Assembly (NCBI GenBank): GCA_046483285.1
Contig: JAWODN010000131.1
Coordinates: forward strand, 1-50,227
DNA length: 50,227 bases
Direction of reading: 5' to 3'
From: CAYRTV01 sp046483285
GTDB lineage: Bacteria; Acidobacteriota; Aminicenantia; Aminicenantales; Aminicenantaceae
This document shows positions 24,044 through 32,156 of the stretch, one piece after another. How positions within the stretch are numbered: the first letter of the stretch is position 1; each line of letters begins with the position of its first letter. A program made the position numbers and the translations under genes. The notes beneath the pieces were generated by a model, which searched no databases, was not told where the DNA came from, and worked only from the letters and a program-made list of their open reading frames with translations.

Positions 24044-24856
24044 ATGAAAAATTTACATTTAACTTCTCATTCTCTGAAATCGAAAAGCCTGATCCCGGTG
24101 GGCGAATTTCAAATCGGCCGGGATTTTGTGGTTATGGCCGGCCCCTGCAGCGTGGAAAGCGAACGCCAGACATTACGGATCGCCCGAATTGTCAAAGCCG
24201 CCGGCGCTCATATATTGCGGGGAGGCGCCTTTAAACCGAGGACATCCCCTTATTCCTTCCAAGGACTGGGGTTGAAAGGTTTGAAAATACTGGATCAAGC
24301 CCGCCGGGAAACCGGCCTGCCGGTGGTGTCCGAAGTGATGGATCCCCGGGATGTGGATTGGATGTGCGATTTTGTGGATATTCTGCAGATCGGCGCCAGG
24401 AATATGCAGAATTTTTCCCTTCTTAAAGAAGCGGGTAAAACCGATAAACCCATAATCCTCAAACGGGGCATGCACTCAACCATCAAGGAATGGCTTTTCT
24501 GCGCCGAATACATTCTTAAAGAAGGCAATCCTCATGTCATTCTCTGCGAACGCGGAATCCGGACTTTTGAAACCTTTTCCCGCAACACCCTTGACCTCAG
24601 CTCTGTGCCTGCGGTTAAAGAACTCACCCATCTTCCGGTTATTGTGGATCCATCGCATGCCACCGGCCGTCTCAGCTTGATCACACCCATGTCCCTGGCC
24701 GCCGTAGCATCCGGTGCCGACGGTTTGCTTGTGGAGGTGCACGACCACCCTGAAGAAGCGATGTGCGACAAAGACCAGGCTATGACCCCGGATATGTTCT
24801 CCGAACTGGTCCGTAAAGTTTTCCGGCTCCGATCTTTTATGGAGAATATGCCGTGA
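24044..24856 (+). CDS. aroF: 3-deoxy-7-phosphoheptulonate (DAHP) synthase, single-domain type I-beta
   Basis: A 270-residue TIM-barrel protein catalysing phosphoenolpyruvate plus erythrose-4-phosphate to DAHP, the entry step of the shikimate pathway. Visible motifs: VVMAGPCSVESE (metal-binding C35 in GPCSVE), RGGAFKPRTSPYSFQG, LQIGARNMQNF, LKRGMHSTIKEW, VIVDPSHATGR and LLVEVHDHPEEAMCDKDQAM, supplying the remaining metal and PEP ligands. There is no N-terminal ferredoxin-like, ACT or chorismate mutase domain, so feedback inhibition is not expected from the sequence. AGAGG lies seven bases before the ATG. KDO8P synthase is related but lacks the KPRTSP motif. First structural gene of the operon; next gene overlaps by four bases. 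Confidence 0.95.
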   Translation: MKNLHLTSHSLKSKSLIPVGEFQIGRDFVVMAGPCSVESERQTLRIARIVKAAGAHILRGGAFKPRTSPYSFQGLGLKGLKILDQARRETGLPVVSEVMDPRDVDWMCDFVDILQIGARNMQNFSLLKEAGKTDKPIILKRGMHSTIKEWLFCAEYILKEGNPHVILCERGIRTFETFSRNTLDLSSVPAVKELTHLPVIVDPSHATGRLSLITPMSLAAVASGADGLLVEVHDHPEEAMCDKDQAMTPDMFSELVRKVFRLRSFMENMP

Positions 24857-25914
24857 ATGACGTGATCTTTTCCGGTTCCGGCTTGGGTCGATTCATTCTG
24901 CACCAGGATGCCTCCAAGATCCCTTTATTATGGGATAGGGACAATACTGTTTTGGTAACGGACGCCCGCGTGAGAACCCTGCATCCTTATCTGTTTGAAG
25001 ACAGAACGACCCTGGTGCTGGCTCCCGGAGAAAAAAACAAATCCATGGAGTCTGTTCATTGGCTGTACCGGAAATTTATGCAGTGTCATGTTGACCGTTC
25101 CCGGCATATAGTGGGGATCGGAGGCGGAGTTATTTGCGATCTGACCGGATTCGCAGCCGCCACTTTTCTCCGGGGCGTTCCCTTCAGTTTTGTCCCCACC
25201 ACTCTGCTGGCTCAGGTGGATGCCTCCGCAGGGGGGAAAAACGGATTCAACTTTGGAGGATATAAAAACATGGTGGGCACCTTTGCGGTTCCGCGGGAAG
25301 TGATCATCAACTTCGATTTATTGAAAACCCTCCCCCGGAAGGAAATCCTGAACGGCATGGCTGAAATCGTCAAGCATGCCCTCATTTCCGACAGCCGTTT
25401 TTTTTCCTGGCTTGAAAGAACGGGAGCAAATCTGTTTCACTTGAAAAAGGCGGATTTAAAAAGAGCGGTAACGGCAAGCCTCATCATTAAATCTGATATC
25501 GTCCAGAAAGACCTCACAGATCAGGGGAAAAGACATGTTCTTAATTTCGGTCATACCTTTGGACATGCTCTGGAAAGCCGTTACGGCATCTCCCACGGCG
25601 AATCCGTATCTGTGGGAATGAGCCTGGCATGCTTCATTTCCCATTCGCTGGGAAAGCTGCAGGAGGTTCAGCACAAGCGCATCCTCACCCTCATGCGCCG
25701 CCTTGATCTCCCTGTCCACCATGCCTTTAACCCGGAAGATATACTGGATGCTGTCAGCCGTGATAAAAAAAAGCAGAGGGACCGCATCCGGTTTGTCGGT
25801 TTGTCCGGGATCGGCCGGGCGGAAATCATGCCCCTGCTGATTCCGCAGATCCGGACTTTTTCAGAAAAGTATTTACAGGCGCCGCTTCAATCAGGAGTCA
25901 AACGGTATGGATAA
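24853..25914 (+). CDS. aroB: 3-dehydroquinate synthase
   Basis: A 353-residue protein. NAD-binding and active-site motifs GIGGGVICDLTGFAAATFLR, PTTLLAQVDASAGGKNGFNF and KNMVGTF are present, as are the zinc ligands in NGMAEIVKHALI (Glu), and HVLNFGHTFGHALE (His). It cyclises DAHP to 3-dehydroquinate. The start is GTG at 24853, overlapping the aroF stop (GTGA), which indicates translational coupling. The related 2-deoxy-scyllo-inosose synthases share the fold but the operon context leaves no doubt about pathway. Confidence 0.96.
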   Translation: MNDVIFSGSGLGRFILHQDASKIPLLWDRDNTVLVTDARVRTLHPYLFEDRTTLVLAPGEKNKSMESVHWLYRKFMQCHVDRSRHIVGIGGGVICDLTGFAAATFLRGVPFSFVPTTLLAQVDASAGGKNGFNFGGYKNMVGTFAVPREVIINFDLLKTLPRKEILNGMAEIVKHALISDSRFFSWLERTGANLFHLKKADLKRAVTASLIIKSDIVQKDLTDQGKRHVLNFGHTFGHALESRYGISHGESVSVGMSLACFISHSLGKLQEVQHKRILTLMRRLDLPVHHAFNPEDILDAVSRDKKKQRDRIRFVGLSGIGRAEIMPLLIPQIRTFSEKYLQAPLQSGVKRYG

Positions 25915-27220
25915 AACCCGCTTTGTCGCCGTGGTGGGAAAACCGGTTCTTCACAGCCGCTCTCCGCAGCTTTATCAAAGCCTTCTCAAGAAAAAATATT
26001 TCTCCGCCTGCCTGCGGCTTTCCGCCGGCAGCGCCTCTGAAATCCTGCCGGCGGCCGCGTCTCTTCCTTTGAAAGGATTCAATGTGACCTCTCCTTTTAA
26101 ACACTCTTTGCTGCCTTATCTGGATATTCTTCATCCTGACGCCGAAAAAATCACCGCAGTCAATCTGGTGATGCGTCATCGGGACCGGTGGATGGGGTTC
26201 AACACGGACCACACAGGGGTCCGGCATGCCTTTCAAAAACATGGAGTGAATATTTCAGGGAAAAAAGTCTTGATTGCGGGAGCGGGCGGAGCGGCCCGGG
26301 CGGCGGCATTCGCCTGTTTGAAAGCAAAAGCGGCCTCTGTCAAGTTTTTAAACAGAAGTGAAAAAAATGCCCGCTCCTCCGCCCGCATCATGCGCTGTGA
26401 ATATGCGCCTCTGTCGGAATGGTCCAGTCTGGCGGAAAAATCGGACATTCTGATCAGCTGCATCCCCGGAGCTCAGGCAAAAAAATACTTGAACGGCAAC
26501 ATTTTTCCGGAAATTGTTATGGAAGCGGATTATGCCGGTCCGGGACTTGACTTTCTCAGGCAGCGAAGCAGCCATCTGTACATTCCAGGGGAAGAATGGC
26601 TGATTTATCAAGGCCTGCCGTCATTCCGCCGGCTCACCGGCAAGCCCCCGACGGATGTGAACCCGGAGGCTCTTTTGCAAAAAAAGAGCGGGGAAACCCG
26701 CTCCGCTTCTCCAAGAATCGCCCTCATCGGATTCATGGGAACCGGGAAAACCACCACCGGGGAAATACTGGCCCGGATGCTCAACCTCCCTTTCATTGAC
26801 ACAGACCGGAGAATTCAAGACGAAACACGGTTATCCCTGCCCCGGATTTTTCAGCAGCAGGGAGAAAGGGGGTTCCGGGATCTGGAAAACCGCTTGATCC
26901 CGGATATGATCCGCGGCACGGAAAAGTCGGTGGCGGCATTGGGAGGAGGAGCGCCGGTCCATCCAAATATAAAAAATATCCTCAGGGAAAAATGCCTGGT
27001 TGTCTGGTTGTGGACATCATGGCTGACCACCTGGAAAAGGATTTCCGGATCTCCCCGTCCTTCCCTGGCCGCCCAACAGCGGGGGGATTCCCTGGAGTCC
27101 ATTTTCATGAAAAGAAAGATTCATTACGCCCAAGCCGCCGATGTGGTCATACCGGCAGACTCTTTGTCTCCGGAAACCGCGGCCAGGAGAATCGCCGATG
27201 AAATATGCAGCACCTTCTGA
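25907..27220 (+). CDS. aroE-aroK: Fused shikimate dehydrogenase-shikimate kinase
   Basis: A 437-residue two-domain protein. Residues 1 to about 265 are AroE: VVGKPVLHSRSPQLYQ at the start, GFNVTSPFKHSLL with the catalytic Lys, GFNTDHTG with the catalytic Asp, and LIAGAGGAARAAAFACLKA for NADP binding. From about 266 comes AroK: PRIALIGFMGTGKTTTGEIL with the P-loop, FIDTDRRIQDETRLSLPRIF, and ALGGGAPVH. The protein would carry out dehydroshikimate to shikimate to shikimate-3-phosphate in one chain. AGGAG is nine bases before the ATG, which overlaps aroB by eight bases. The fusion is uncommon in bacteria but the frame is continuous and both domains look intact. 3-dehydroquinate dehydratase is neither fused here nor in the operon. 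Confidence 0.92.
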   Translation: MDKTRFVAVVGKPVLHSRSPQLYQSLLKKKYFSACLRLSAGSASEILPAAASLPLKGFNVTSPFKHSLLPYLDILHPDAEKITAVNLVMRHRDRWMGFNTDHTGVRHAFQKHGVNISGKKVLIAGAGGAARAAAFACLKAKAASVKFLNRSEKNARSSARIMRCEYAPLSEWSSLAEKSDILISCIPGAQAKKYLNGNIFPEIVMEADYAGPGLDFLRQRSSHLYIPGEEWLIYQGLPSFRRLTGKPPTDVNPEALLQKKSGETRSASPRIALIGFMGTGKTTTGEILARMLNLPFIDTDRRIQDETRLSLPRIFQQQGERGFRDLENRLIPDMIRGTEKSVAALGGGAPVHPNIKNILREKCLVVWLWTSWLTTWKRISGSPRPSLAAQQRGDSLESIFMKRKIHYAQAADVVIPADSLSPETAARRIADEICSTF

Positions 27221-28448
27221 ACTTAAAGGCACCGTGAAGGCGCCTCCCTCCAAGAGCATGATGATCCGGGCTGCGGCCGCGGGATTTCTGAGCCCCTCCG
27301 GTGTTATGATCCGCAATCCTTCTTTCTGCCGGGATGCCGATGCCGCTCTCAGCCTTATCCAGGCATTGGGAAGCCGGGTGAACCGGCTCCCTGAAGCTGT
27401 TTTCATCGGAGGACGGCCGGGGAAACCGAAACAACGGCGCCTCCATACCGGGGAATCAGGACTTTGCATCCGCCTGTTCACCCCCATAAGCGGATTATTT
27501 CCCGGTGAATTCACCATCACTGGAGAAGGCACTCTGATGTCACGTCCCATGACCGATATGGAATCACCTATGCTGTCCCTGGGAGGGCGGTGTGCTTCCA
27601 GGCAAGGGACCCCTCCGCTGACCATATGCGGTCCTCTTGAAGGCGGAACCGTCCGGATCAGCGGCCGTTCCGGATCTCAATTTCTTTCCGGATTGCTGAT
27701 GGCGCTGCCTTTATGTCCCCATGATTCCCGGATCATGGTCAATCATCCGGTCAGCCTTCCCTATATCAGGATGACCTTAGCCGTTTTAAAGGATTTCAGC
27801 ATCAACGTGAATTCCAATCAGGACTTGACTGAATTTGATATCCCCGGCCGGCAGGAATATCAAGGAAAAGAATATTTCGTGGAAGGCGACTGGTCCGGCG
27901 CCGCTTTTTGGCTGGCGGCGGCCGCCGTCAACGGCGACGTGACTCTCACCGGGCTCCGCAACTCATCCTTACAGGCGGACCGAAGCATTCTCACCGTGCT
28001 CGAAAAAACCGGAGCTCACATCGAAACGAATCCGGACGCCGTCCGGGTTAGGGCCGGAATGAGAAAGCCTTTTTTTTTCGACGCCACCCATTGCCCCGAC
28101 CTCTTTCCTCCCTTGGCCGTTCTGGGGTGTTTTTGCTCCGGAACGTCCGTCATTCACGGAGTCGACAGACTGATTCACAAAGAAAGCAACCGGGCGGAGA
28201 CTCTTCAGTCAGAACTCACGCGGCTTGGTGCGGATATCAAAATCCAAAAAAACAGCATGGTCATTTCAGGCCAATCTCTTCAGGGAGGAACCGTCTTTTC
28301 CCACCATGACCACCGCATCGCCATGGCCGGCGCCGTTGCCGGTTTGCTTTCCCGCAACGGCGTCAGAATCGAGGGATGGGACTGCATCCGAAAATCCTAT
28401 CCGGAATTCTCCGCCCATCTCTTGCATTTGGGAGGACAAGGACAATGA
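27198..28448 (+). CDS. aroA: 3-phosphoshikimate 1-carboxyvinyltransferase (EPSP synthase)
   Basis: A 416-residue protein. KAPPSKSMMIRAAAAGFL at the N-terminus carries the PSKS substrate motif; TGESGLCIRLFTP replaces the more common GNAGTAMRP region; SGRSGSQFLSGLLMALP, EGDWSGAAFWLAAAAV and FSHHDHRIAMAGAVAGL follow, the last being the HDHRIAM active-site motif. It joins PEP to shikimate-3-phosphate. The ATG at 27198 is chosen because AGGAG lies eight bases upstream; an open frame upstream of it only shadows the kinase gene, with which the true start overlaps by 23 bases. The GES-for-GNA variant places it among the more divergent EPSP synthases. Confidence 0.94.
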   Translation: MKYAAPSELKGTVKAPPSKSMMIRAAAAGFLSPSGVMIRNPSFCRDADAALSLIQALGSRVNRLPEAVFIGGRPGKPKQRRLHTGESGLCIRLFTPISGLFPGEFTITGEGTLMSRPMTDMESPMLSLGGRCASRQGTPPLTICGPLEGGTVRISGRSGSQFLSGLLMALPLCPHDSRIMVNHPVSLPYIRMTLAVLKDFSINVNSNQDLTEFDIPGRQEYQGKEYFVEGDWSGAAFWLAAAAVNGDVTLTGLRNSSLQADRSILTVLEKTGAHIETNPDAVRVRAGMRKPFFFDATHCPDLFPPLAVLGCFCSGTSVIHGVDRLIHKESNRAETLQSELTRLGADIKIQKNSMVISGQSLQGGTVFSHHDHRIAMAGAVAGLLSRNGVRIEGWDCIRKSYPEFSAHLLHLGGQGQ

Positions 28449-29431
28449 ACAGTTTCGGACATTCATTCCGCATCGCTTTGACAGGAGAAAGCCACGGCCC
28501 CATGGTCGGAATCGTGATCGACGGCCATCCCGCCGGCATGGCTTTTTCCCTGGAAGAGTTTCTTCCGGATCTCAAACGCAGGCAGCCCGGCGGCTCCGGC
28601 ACCACAGCCAGGCGCGAAAAAGATCAACCCCTCATACGAAGCGGTCTTTACCGGGGCCGGACCACCGGAGCCCCCCTGACGATTGAATTCAAAAACCAAA
28701 ACCAGCGGCCGGATGACTATGCCGGTTTCCGGTGCATTCCCCGGCCGGGTCATGCGGACTGGACGGCCTGGGAAAAATACGGCGGTTTCAATGACCCCCG
28801 CGGAGGCGGGCGGTTTTCCGGCCGCTTGACCGCCGGCTTAGTCGCGGCCGGAGTTGTGGCAAAAAAAATCATTCATCCGGTTAAACTGAGTGCAAAGGTC
28901 ATGGAGACGGGCGGTTCCCAAGATATCAAAAAAGCCGTACAGGAAGCGGAAAACAAACAGGATTCGGTGGGAGGGCTTATTGAATGCCGGGGGACTCGAA
29001 TTCCTCCAGGTCTGGGAGAACCTTTTTTCGATTCGATGGAATCTCAGCTCAGTCATCTGATTTTTTCCATTCCCGGAATCAAGGGAATAGAATTCGGATC
29101 AGGTTTTCAATGCTGCCGGATGCGGGGAAGCACATGCAACGATCCCATCCTGGATAAAAACGGCCGCACCGGCAGCAACCATTCCGGAGGGATAAACGGA
29201 GGCATCAGCAGCGGCAATGAATTGGTATTCCGGGTGGCGGTTAAACCCGCCCCCAGCATCTCCAGGCCGCAGAAAACCATCCATATCAACACCGGGAAGA
29301 CGGAAACCCTTTCCATTCCCGGCCGGCATGACACCTGCATCGCCTTGAGAATGCCTGTGATTGTGGAAGCAGCCGCCGCCATCGTTCTGGCTGATTTATC
29401 CCTTCGAAAAACAAAAGTTTATGGGCGGTGA
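28445..29431 (+). CDS. aroC: Chorismate synthase
   Basis: A 328-residue protein, slightly shorter than most. The N-terminal FGHSFRIALTGESHGPMVGI is the family signature with the first conserved His; FRCIPRPGHADWTAWEKYGG and NDPRGGGRFSGRLTAGLVAA follow; GIKGIEFGSGF, NHSGGINGGISSGNELVFRV and GRHDTCIALRMPVIVEAA complete the FMN-dependent fold. It converts EPSP to chorismate. The ATG at 28445 overlaps the aroA stop (ATGA), with GGAGG nine bases upstream. Followed by a 62-base gap with a repeat relic before the mutase. Confidence 0.95.
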   Translation: MNSFGHSFRIALTGESHGPMVGIVIDGHPAGMAFSLEEFLPDLKRRQPGGSGTTARREKDQPLIRSGLYRGRTTGAPLTIEFKNQNQRPDDYAGFRCIPRPGHADWTAWEKYGGFNDPRGGGRFSGRLTAGLVAAGVVAKKIIHPVKLSAKVMETGGSQDIKKAVQEAENKQDSVGGLIECRGTRIPPGLGEPFFDSMESQLSHLIFSIPGIKGIEFGSGFQCCRMRGSTCNDPILDKNGRTGSNHSGGINGGISSGNELVFRVAVKPAPSISRPQKTIHINTGKTETLSIPGRHDTCIALRMPVIVEAAAAIVLADLSLRKTKVYGR

Positions 29432-29493
29432 TGATGAGCGGGCCGGAATTGCTGCAGATGGCAGGTCAGGTCAGTCATTTTTAAGGAGAACAT
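29432..29493 (+). repeat. Start-module relic within the aro operon
   Basis: GATGATGAGCGGGCCGGAAT then TGCTGCAGATGGC directly after the aroC stop is a decayed start module of the dispersed element. No end module follows; AAGGAG for the next gene comes at once. Confidence 0.5.
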
Positions 29494-29766
29494 ATGAATT
29501 TGAAACGGATACGCAAATCCATTGACCGCACGGACAGCCGGATTTTGAAGTTAATCCACAAGCGCTTGAAATCAGCACAAAAAACCGCCCGGCATAAACA
29601 AAATGTTTATGACCCGGAGCGGGAAAAATGGGTGCGGGAGCATGTCAAGAAGCAGGTGACAAAATTTCCCGGCGTCCGGGAAGAATTTGCACTTAAGCTG
29701 TTTGATCTGATCATCTCAGAATCCCGCCGGACCCAAAAACAAAAGAACCGAAGGAGAACATCATGA
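29494..29766 (+). CDS. aroQ: Chorismate mutase, AroQ type
   Basis: A 90-residue all-helical protein. LKRIRKSIDRTDSRILKLIH with the first catalytic Arg, KRLKSAQKTARHKQNVYDPE, and EREKWVREHV align with monofunctional AroQ mutases, which convert chorismate to prephenate. AAGGAG precedes the ATG by six bases. The last codons overlap tyrA by four bases. The symbol denotes the mutase fold (aroQ is also used elsewhere for type II dehydroquinase, which this is not). A C-terminal basic tail (RRTQKQKNRRRTS) is unusual. Confidence 0.88.
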   Translation: MNLKRIRKSIDRTDSRILKLIHKRLKSAQKTARHKQNVYDPEREKWVREHVKKQVTKFPGVREEFALKLFDLIISESRRTQKQKNRRRTS

Positions 29767-30584
29767 AAATTGTCATTATAGGAGCCGGGAATATGGGCGG
29801 ATGGCTGGCACGAAACCTCGCCTCCGAAAACGAATTGATTCTCACGGATCAATACCCGGAAAAATCCAAACAGATCTCCCTTCAAAATTCAAAAATTCAG
29901 TCACTATCCGCCTTGGAAGAGATAAAAAAATTTAAGCCGGGATTTCTTATCAATGCCGTATCCATCCGAAACACCCGCGCCGCCTTTGAATCCGTGCTGC
30001 CGTATCTGCCTCCTGAAACCATTTTAGCGGATATGGCTTCCGTCAAAGGCCATTTGCCTGAATTCTATAAAAAATGCGGATTCCGTTTTGTTTCCGTTCA
30101 TCCTATGTTCGGCCCGACCTTTGCCAATGTCGACCGGATCGAGGAAGAAAACGCTGTCATTATAAAAGAATCCGATCCGCAAGGAGCGGCCTTTTTCAGA
30201 AAATTTTTCACAAACCTGGGACTGAACATTCATGAATATTCTTTCCAGGAACATGATGACATGATGGCCTATTCTCTTTCCCTTCCTTTTGCTTCCAGTA
30301 TGGTGTTCGCGGCCTGCATGAGGTCTCAAACCGTTCCCGGAACCACCTTCAAAAAACACAGGAACATCGCAGAGGGGTTGCTGGCCGAGGATGATTTTCT
30401 GTTATCGGAAATTTTATTCAATCCTCATTCCCTCAGTCAATTGGAAAAAATCACCAATAAACTGGAATTCCTCAAACATGTGATCCGGGGGCGGGATACG
30501 GAAGAGGCCGTGAAATTTTTCAACCGCCTCCGCAGCAATATGAAACGGTCCGGACTCCCCTCCAACGACTCCTCACAGCTATGA
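29763..30584 (+). CDS. tyrA: Prephenate dehydrogenase
   Basis: A 273-residue protein. The Rossmann start IVIIGAGNMGGWLARNL, the region INAVSIRNTRAAF, and the substrate motif RFVSVHPMFGPTFANVDR are typical of TyrA; EHDDMMAYSLSLPFASSMVF follows in the helical dimerisation domain. It oxidatively decarboxylates prephenate to 4-hydroxyphenylpyruvate, committing flux to tyrosine. There is no ACT domain, so no built-in feedback site. The ATG overlaps the mutase stop and has AAGGAG upstream. Last gene of the operon, which agrees with a Tyr-sensing leader at its head. Arogenate specificity cannot be excluded. Confidence 0.9.
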   Translation: MKIVIIGAGNMGGWLARNLASENELILTDQYPEKSKQISLQNSKIQSLSALEEIKKFKPGFLINAVSIRNTRAAFESVLPYLPPETILADMASVKGHLPEFYKKCGFRFVSVHPMFGPTFANVDRIEEENAVIIKESDPQGAAFFRKFFTNLGLNIHEYSFQEHDDMMAYSLSLPFASSMVFAACMRSQTVPGTTFKKHRNIAEGLLAEDDFLLSEILFNPHSLSQLEKITNKLEFLKHVIRGRDTEEAVKFFNRLRSNMKRSGLPSNDSSQL

Positions 30585-30585
30585 C

Positions 30586-30615
30586 TTGACTCTCTGTTTT
30601 TTTCGAATGTAAAAT
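30586..30615 (+). promoter_or_regulatory. Sigma-70 type promoter of the permease cassette
   Basis: TTGACT at 30586-30591 and TAAAAT (five of six) at 30610-30615 with an 18-base spacer, starting two bases after the tyrA stop. The short leader ends in AGGAG seven bases before the permease ATG at 30636. This separates the permease cassette from the aro operon. Confidence 0.65.
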
Positions 30616-30635
30616 GGGGGGTCAGGAGCGGACTC

Positions 30636-31946
30636 ATGCCATTACAAATAGGGATTATCCTTGCCATTATGGTGGGAGCTTATACTGCGGCCAAATGGAA
30701 AAAATTATCGGTCGAATTAAGCATGTTCGCGGCCGCAGTGTCAGGAGGAATAGCGGGAGCCGTTCTCGGAACCCCTCCCGCAACCCAATTGGCCCGGCAT
30801 CTGGTTGAAGGATCGTTCACTTATCTGGACGTTATTCTGGTGTTCGTGACTGCGACCATTTTTATGGCCGTAGTATCGGAATCCGGAGGGGTCAACTATG
30901 TGGTCAAAAACACCCTGCGGTATTTCGCCGATAAACGTGTGATCGCCCTGCTTCTGCTGATGCTGGTGATATTGATTCCTGGAGCCCTGACTGGCGCAGG
31001 GAGCGTTTCCCTCCTGGTAGTGGGCGCTCCGGTCGCCGTGGCTTTGCGGCATCTGGGAATCAGCCCCAAAAAAGTGGCGGCGATTCTTTTTATCGTGGCC
31101 GGCCTCAGCGCCGCCGCTCCCCCGGTCAACATTTGGGCCATGATTCTTTCCGCAGGGACCGCTATTCCTTATGTCGGTTTCGAGCTTCCGCTGGGTGTCC
31201 CTGTTTTGCTTTTGGGCAGCTTCACTGTGCTTTTACTGGGCCGGAAGCAGAAATCCATGGACCCGGATGCGGCTCTGGAAAAAATTCCGGACATAACCAA
31301 AGGGATGACCTGGTGGCGGGTCATCCTTCCTTTCGCGGTTTTTTTTGGATTGGTGGTGATGTACCGGATCTGGCCGTTTTCCACCCCTGTCCTGGGGCTG
31401 TCGCTTCAATTCGTCCTGGCTGCAGCGACAGCTTTTTTTCTCAGCCCGGTGAAACTGAATATCCTGCGCATCTCCCGCGATACCGTGAAAAGACTTCTTC
31501 CCTTGCTGGCGACCATGACTGTGGTGGGAATGCTTCAGCAAATCATGACCACAACCGGCGTCCGCGGACTGCTGTCCTTTGCCGTCATCAGCATCCCGCT
31601 GATTCTTTTATATATTTCTCTGGCTGTGATCATCCCTGTCTCTGAAGGGGTTTTGACATACGGCGGCGCCGCTATCATCGGCATTCCCCTGGTCTGGTAT
31701 CTGGACTCCATCGGTCTTCATGCCACCGTGGCAATCGCCGGATTGAGCCTTCTGTGGCCCCTTGGCGACGGCCTGCCGCCGACAGCTCTAATCGGAAGGC
31801 TCAGTGTTATGGTGAGCGATTACCGGGAATCTTACTGGAGTTTTCTCAAGGCCGCCTGGATCCCGTGGATTGTCATCACCGTCATCGCCATTTTGATGAT
31901 CGTTTTCAGCGCAAAACTGGACTTTTTAGTCCGGTGGAGCATGTGA
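30636..31946 (+). CDS. DctM-like large permease (ion-transporter superfamily)
   Basis: A 436-residue membrane protein with about 11-12 helices. The stretches LIPGALTGAGSVSLLVVGAP and GLSAAAPPVNIWAMILSAG match the two re-entrant loops of DctM-type TRAP permeases and relatives (Gly-rich first loop and a PPVxxW-like second), and a second half repeats the pattern with SEGVLTYGGAAIIGIPLVW and PLGDGLPPTALIGR. It should import an organic anion in the cytoplasmic membrane. No DctP or ordinary four-helix DctQ gene accompanies it; instead a two-helix protein follows. Substrate unknown; the M14 deacylase next door suggests an acylated amino acid or similar. AGGAG lies seven bases before the ATG. Confidence 0.75.
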   Translation: MPLQIGIILAIMVGAYTAAKWKKLSVELSMFAAAVSGGIAGAVLGTPPATQLARHLVEGSFTYLDVILVFVTATIFMAVVSESGGVNYVVKNTLRYFADKRVIALLLLMLVILIPGALTGAGSVSLLVVGAPVAVALRHLGISPKKVAAILFIVAGLSAAAPPVNIWAMILSAGTAIPYVGFELPLGVPVLLLGSFTVLLLGRKQKSMDPDAALEKIPDITKGMTWWRVILPFAVFFGLVVMYRIWPFSTPVLGLSLQFVLAAATAFFLSPVKLNILRISRDTVKRLLPLLATMTVVGMLQQIMTTTGVRGLLSFAVISIPLILLYISLAVIIPVSEGVLTYGGAAIIGIPLVWYLDSIGLHATVAIAGLSLLWPLGDGLPPTALIGRLSVMVSDYRESYWSFLKAAWIPWIVITVIAILMIVFSAKLDFLVRWSM

Positions 31947-31985
31947 TATGATTAGGAACAGGTCAAGGTAAAACCGGAGGATGCT

Positions 31986-32141
31986 ATGCCTTTGATTATG
32001 ATTTTATACCATATCATATGTGCATATATCCTGGTCATGCTGATATGGAATTTTATCCGCGAAAAAAAGAGTGTGGACCACATGATCCTGTATCTGTTGG
32101 TCATGGTTCCCCTTCTTCTTCGGCTTTTGCGGGTGAAATAG
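31986..32141 (+). CDS. 51-residue two-helix membrane protein
   Basis: A short gene with GGAGG five bases before its ATG. The product starts MPLIMILYHIICAYILVMLI, a first membrane helix, then WNFIREKKSVDHM as a charged loop, then a second helix ILYLLVMVPLLLRLLRVK. It sits between the permease and the M14 enzyme, with its stop TAG overlapping the GGAGG of the next gene, so all three are clearly one operon. I do not recognise the family. By position it could be a minimal small subunit of the permease, replacing DctQ. It is well supported by its ribosome site, spacing and hydrophobicity pattern. Confidence 0.7.
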   Translation: MPLIMILYHIICAYILVMLIWNFIREKKSVDHMILYLLVMVPLLLRLLRVK

Positions 32142-32156
32142 GAGGATCATGCATAT

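Noticed and set aside
27017..27625. Minus-strand open frame of 202 codons opposite aroK and aroA
   Set aside because: Antisense shadow of two well-supported overlapping genes; no motif.
29494..29766. Type II 3-dehydroquinase (also called AroQ) to fill the missing pathway step
   Set aside because: The sequence is all-helical with the chorismate mutase Arg pattern and is too short for dehydroquinase.
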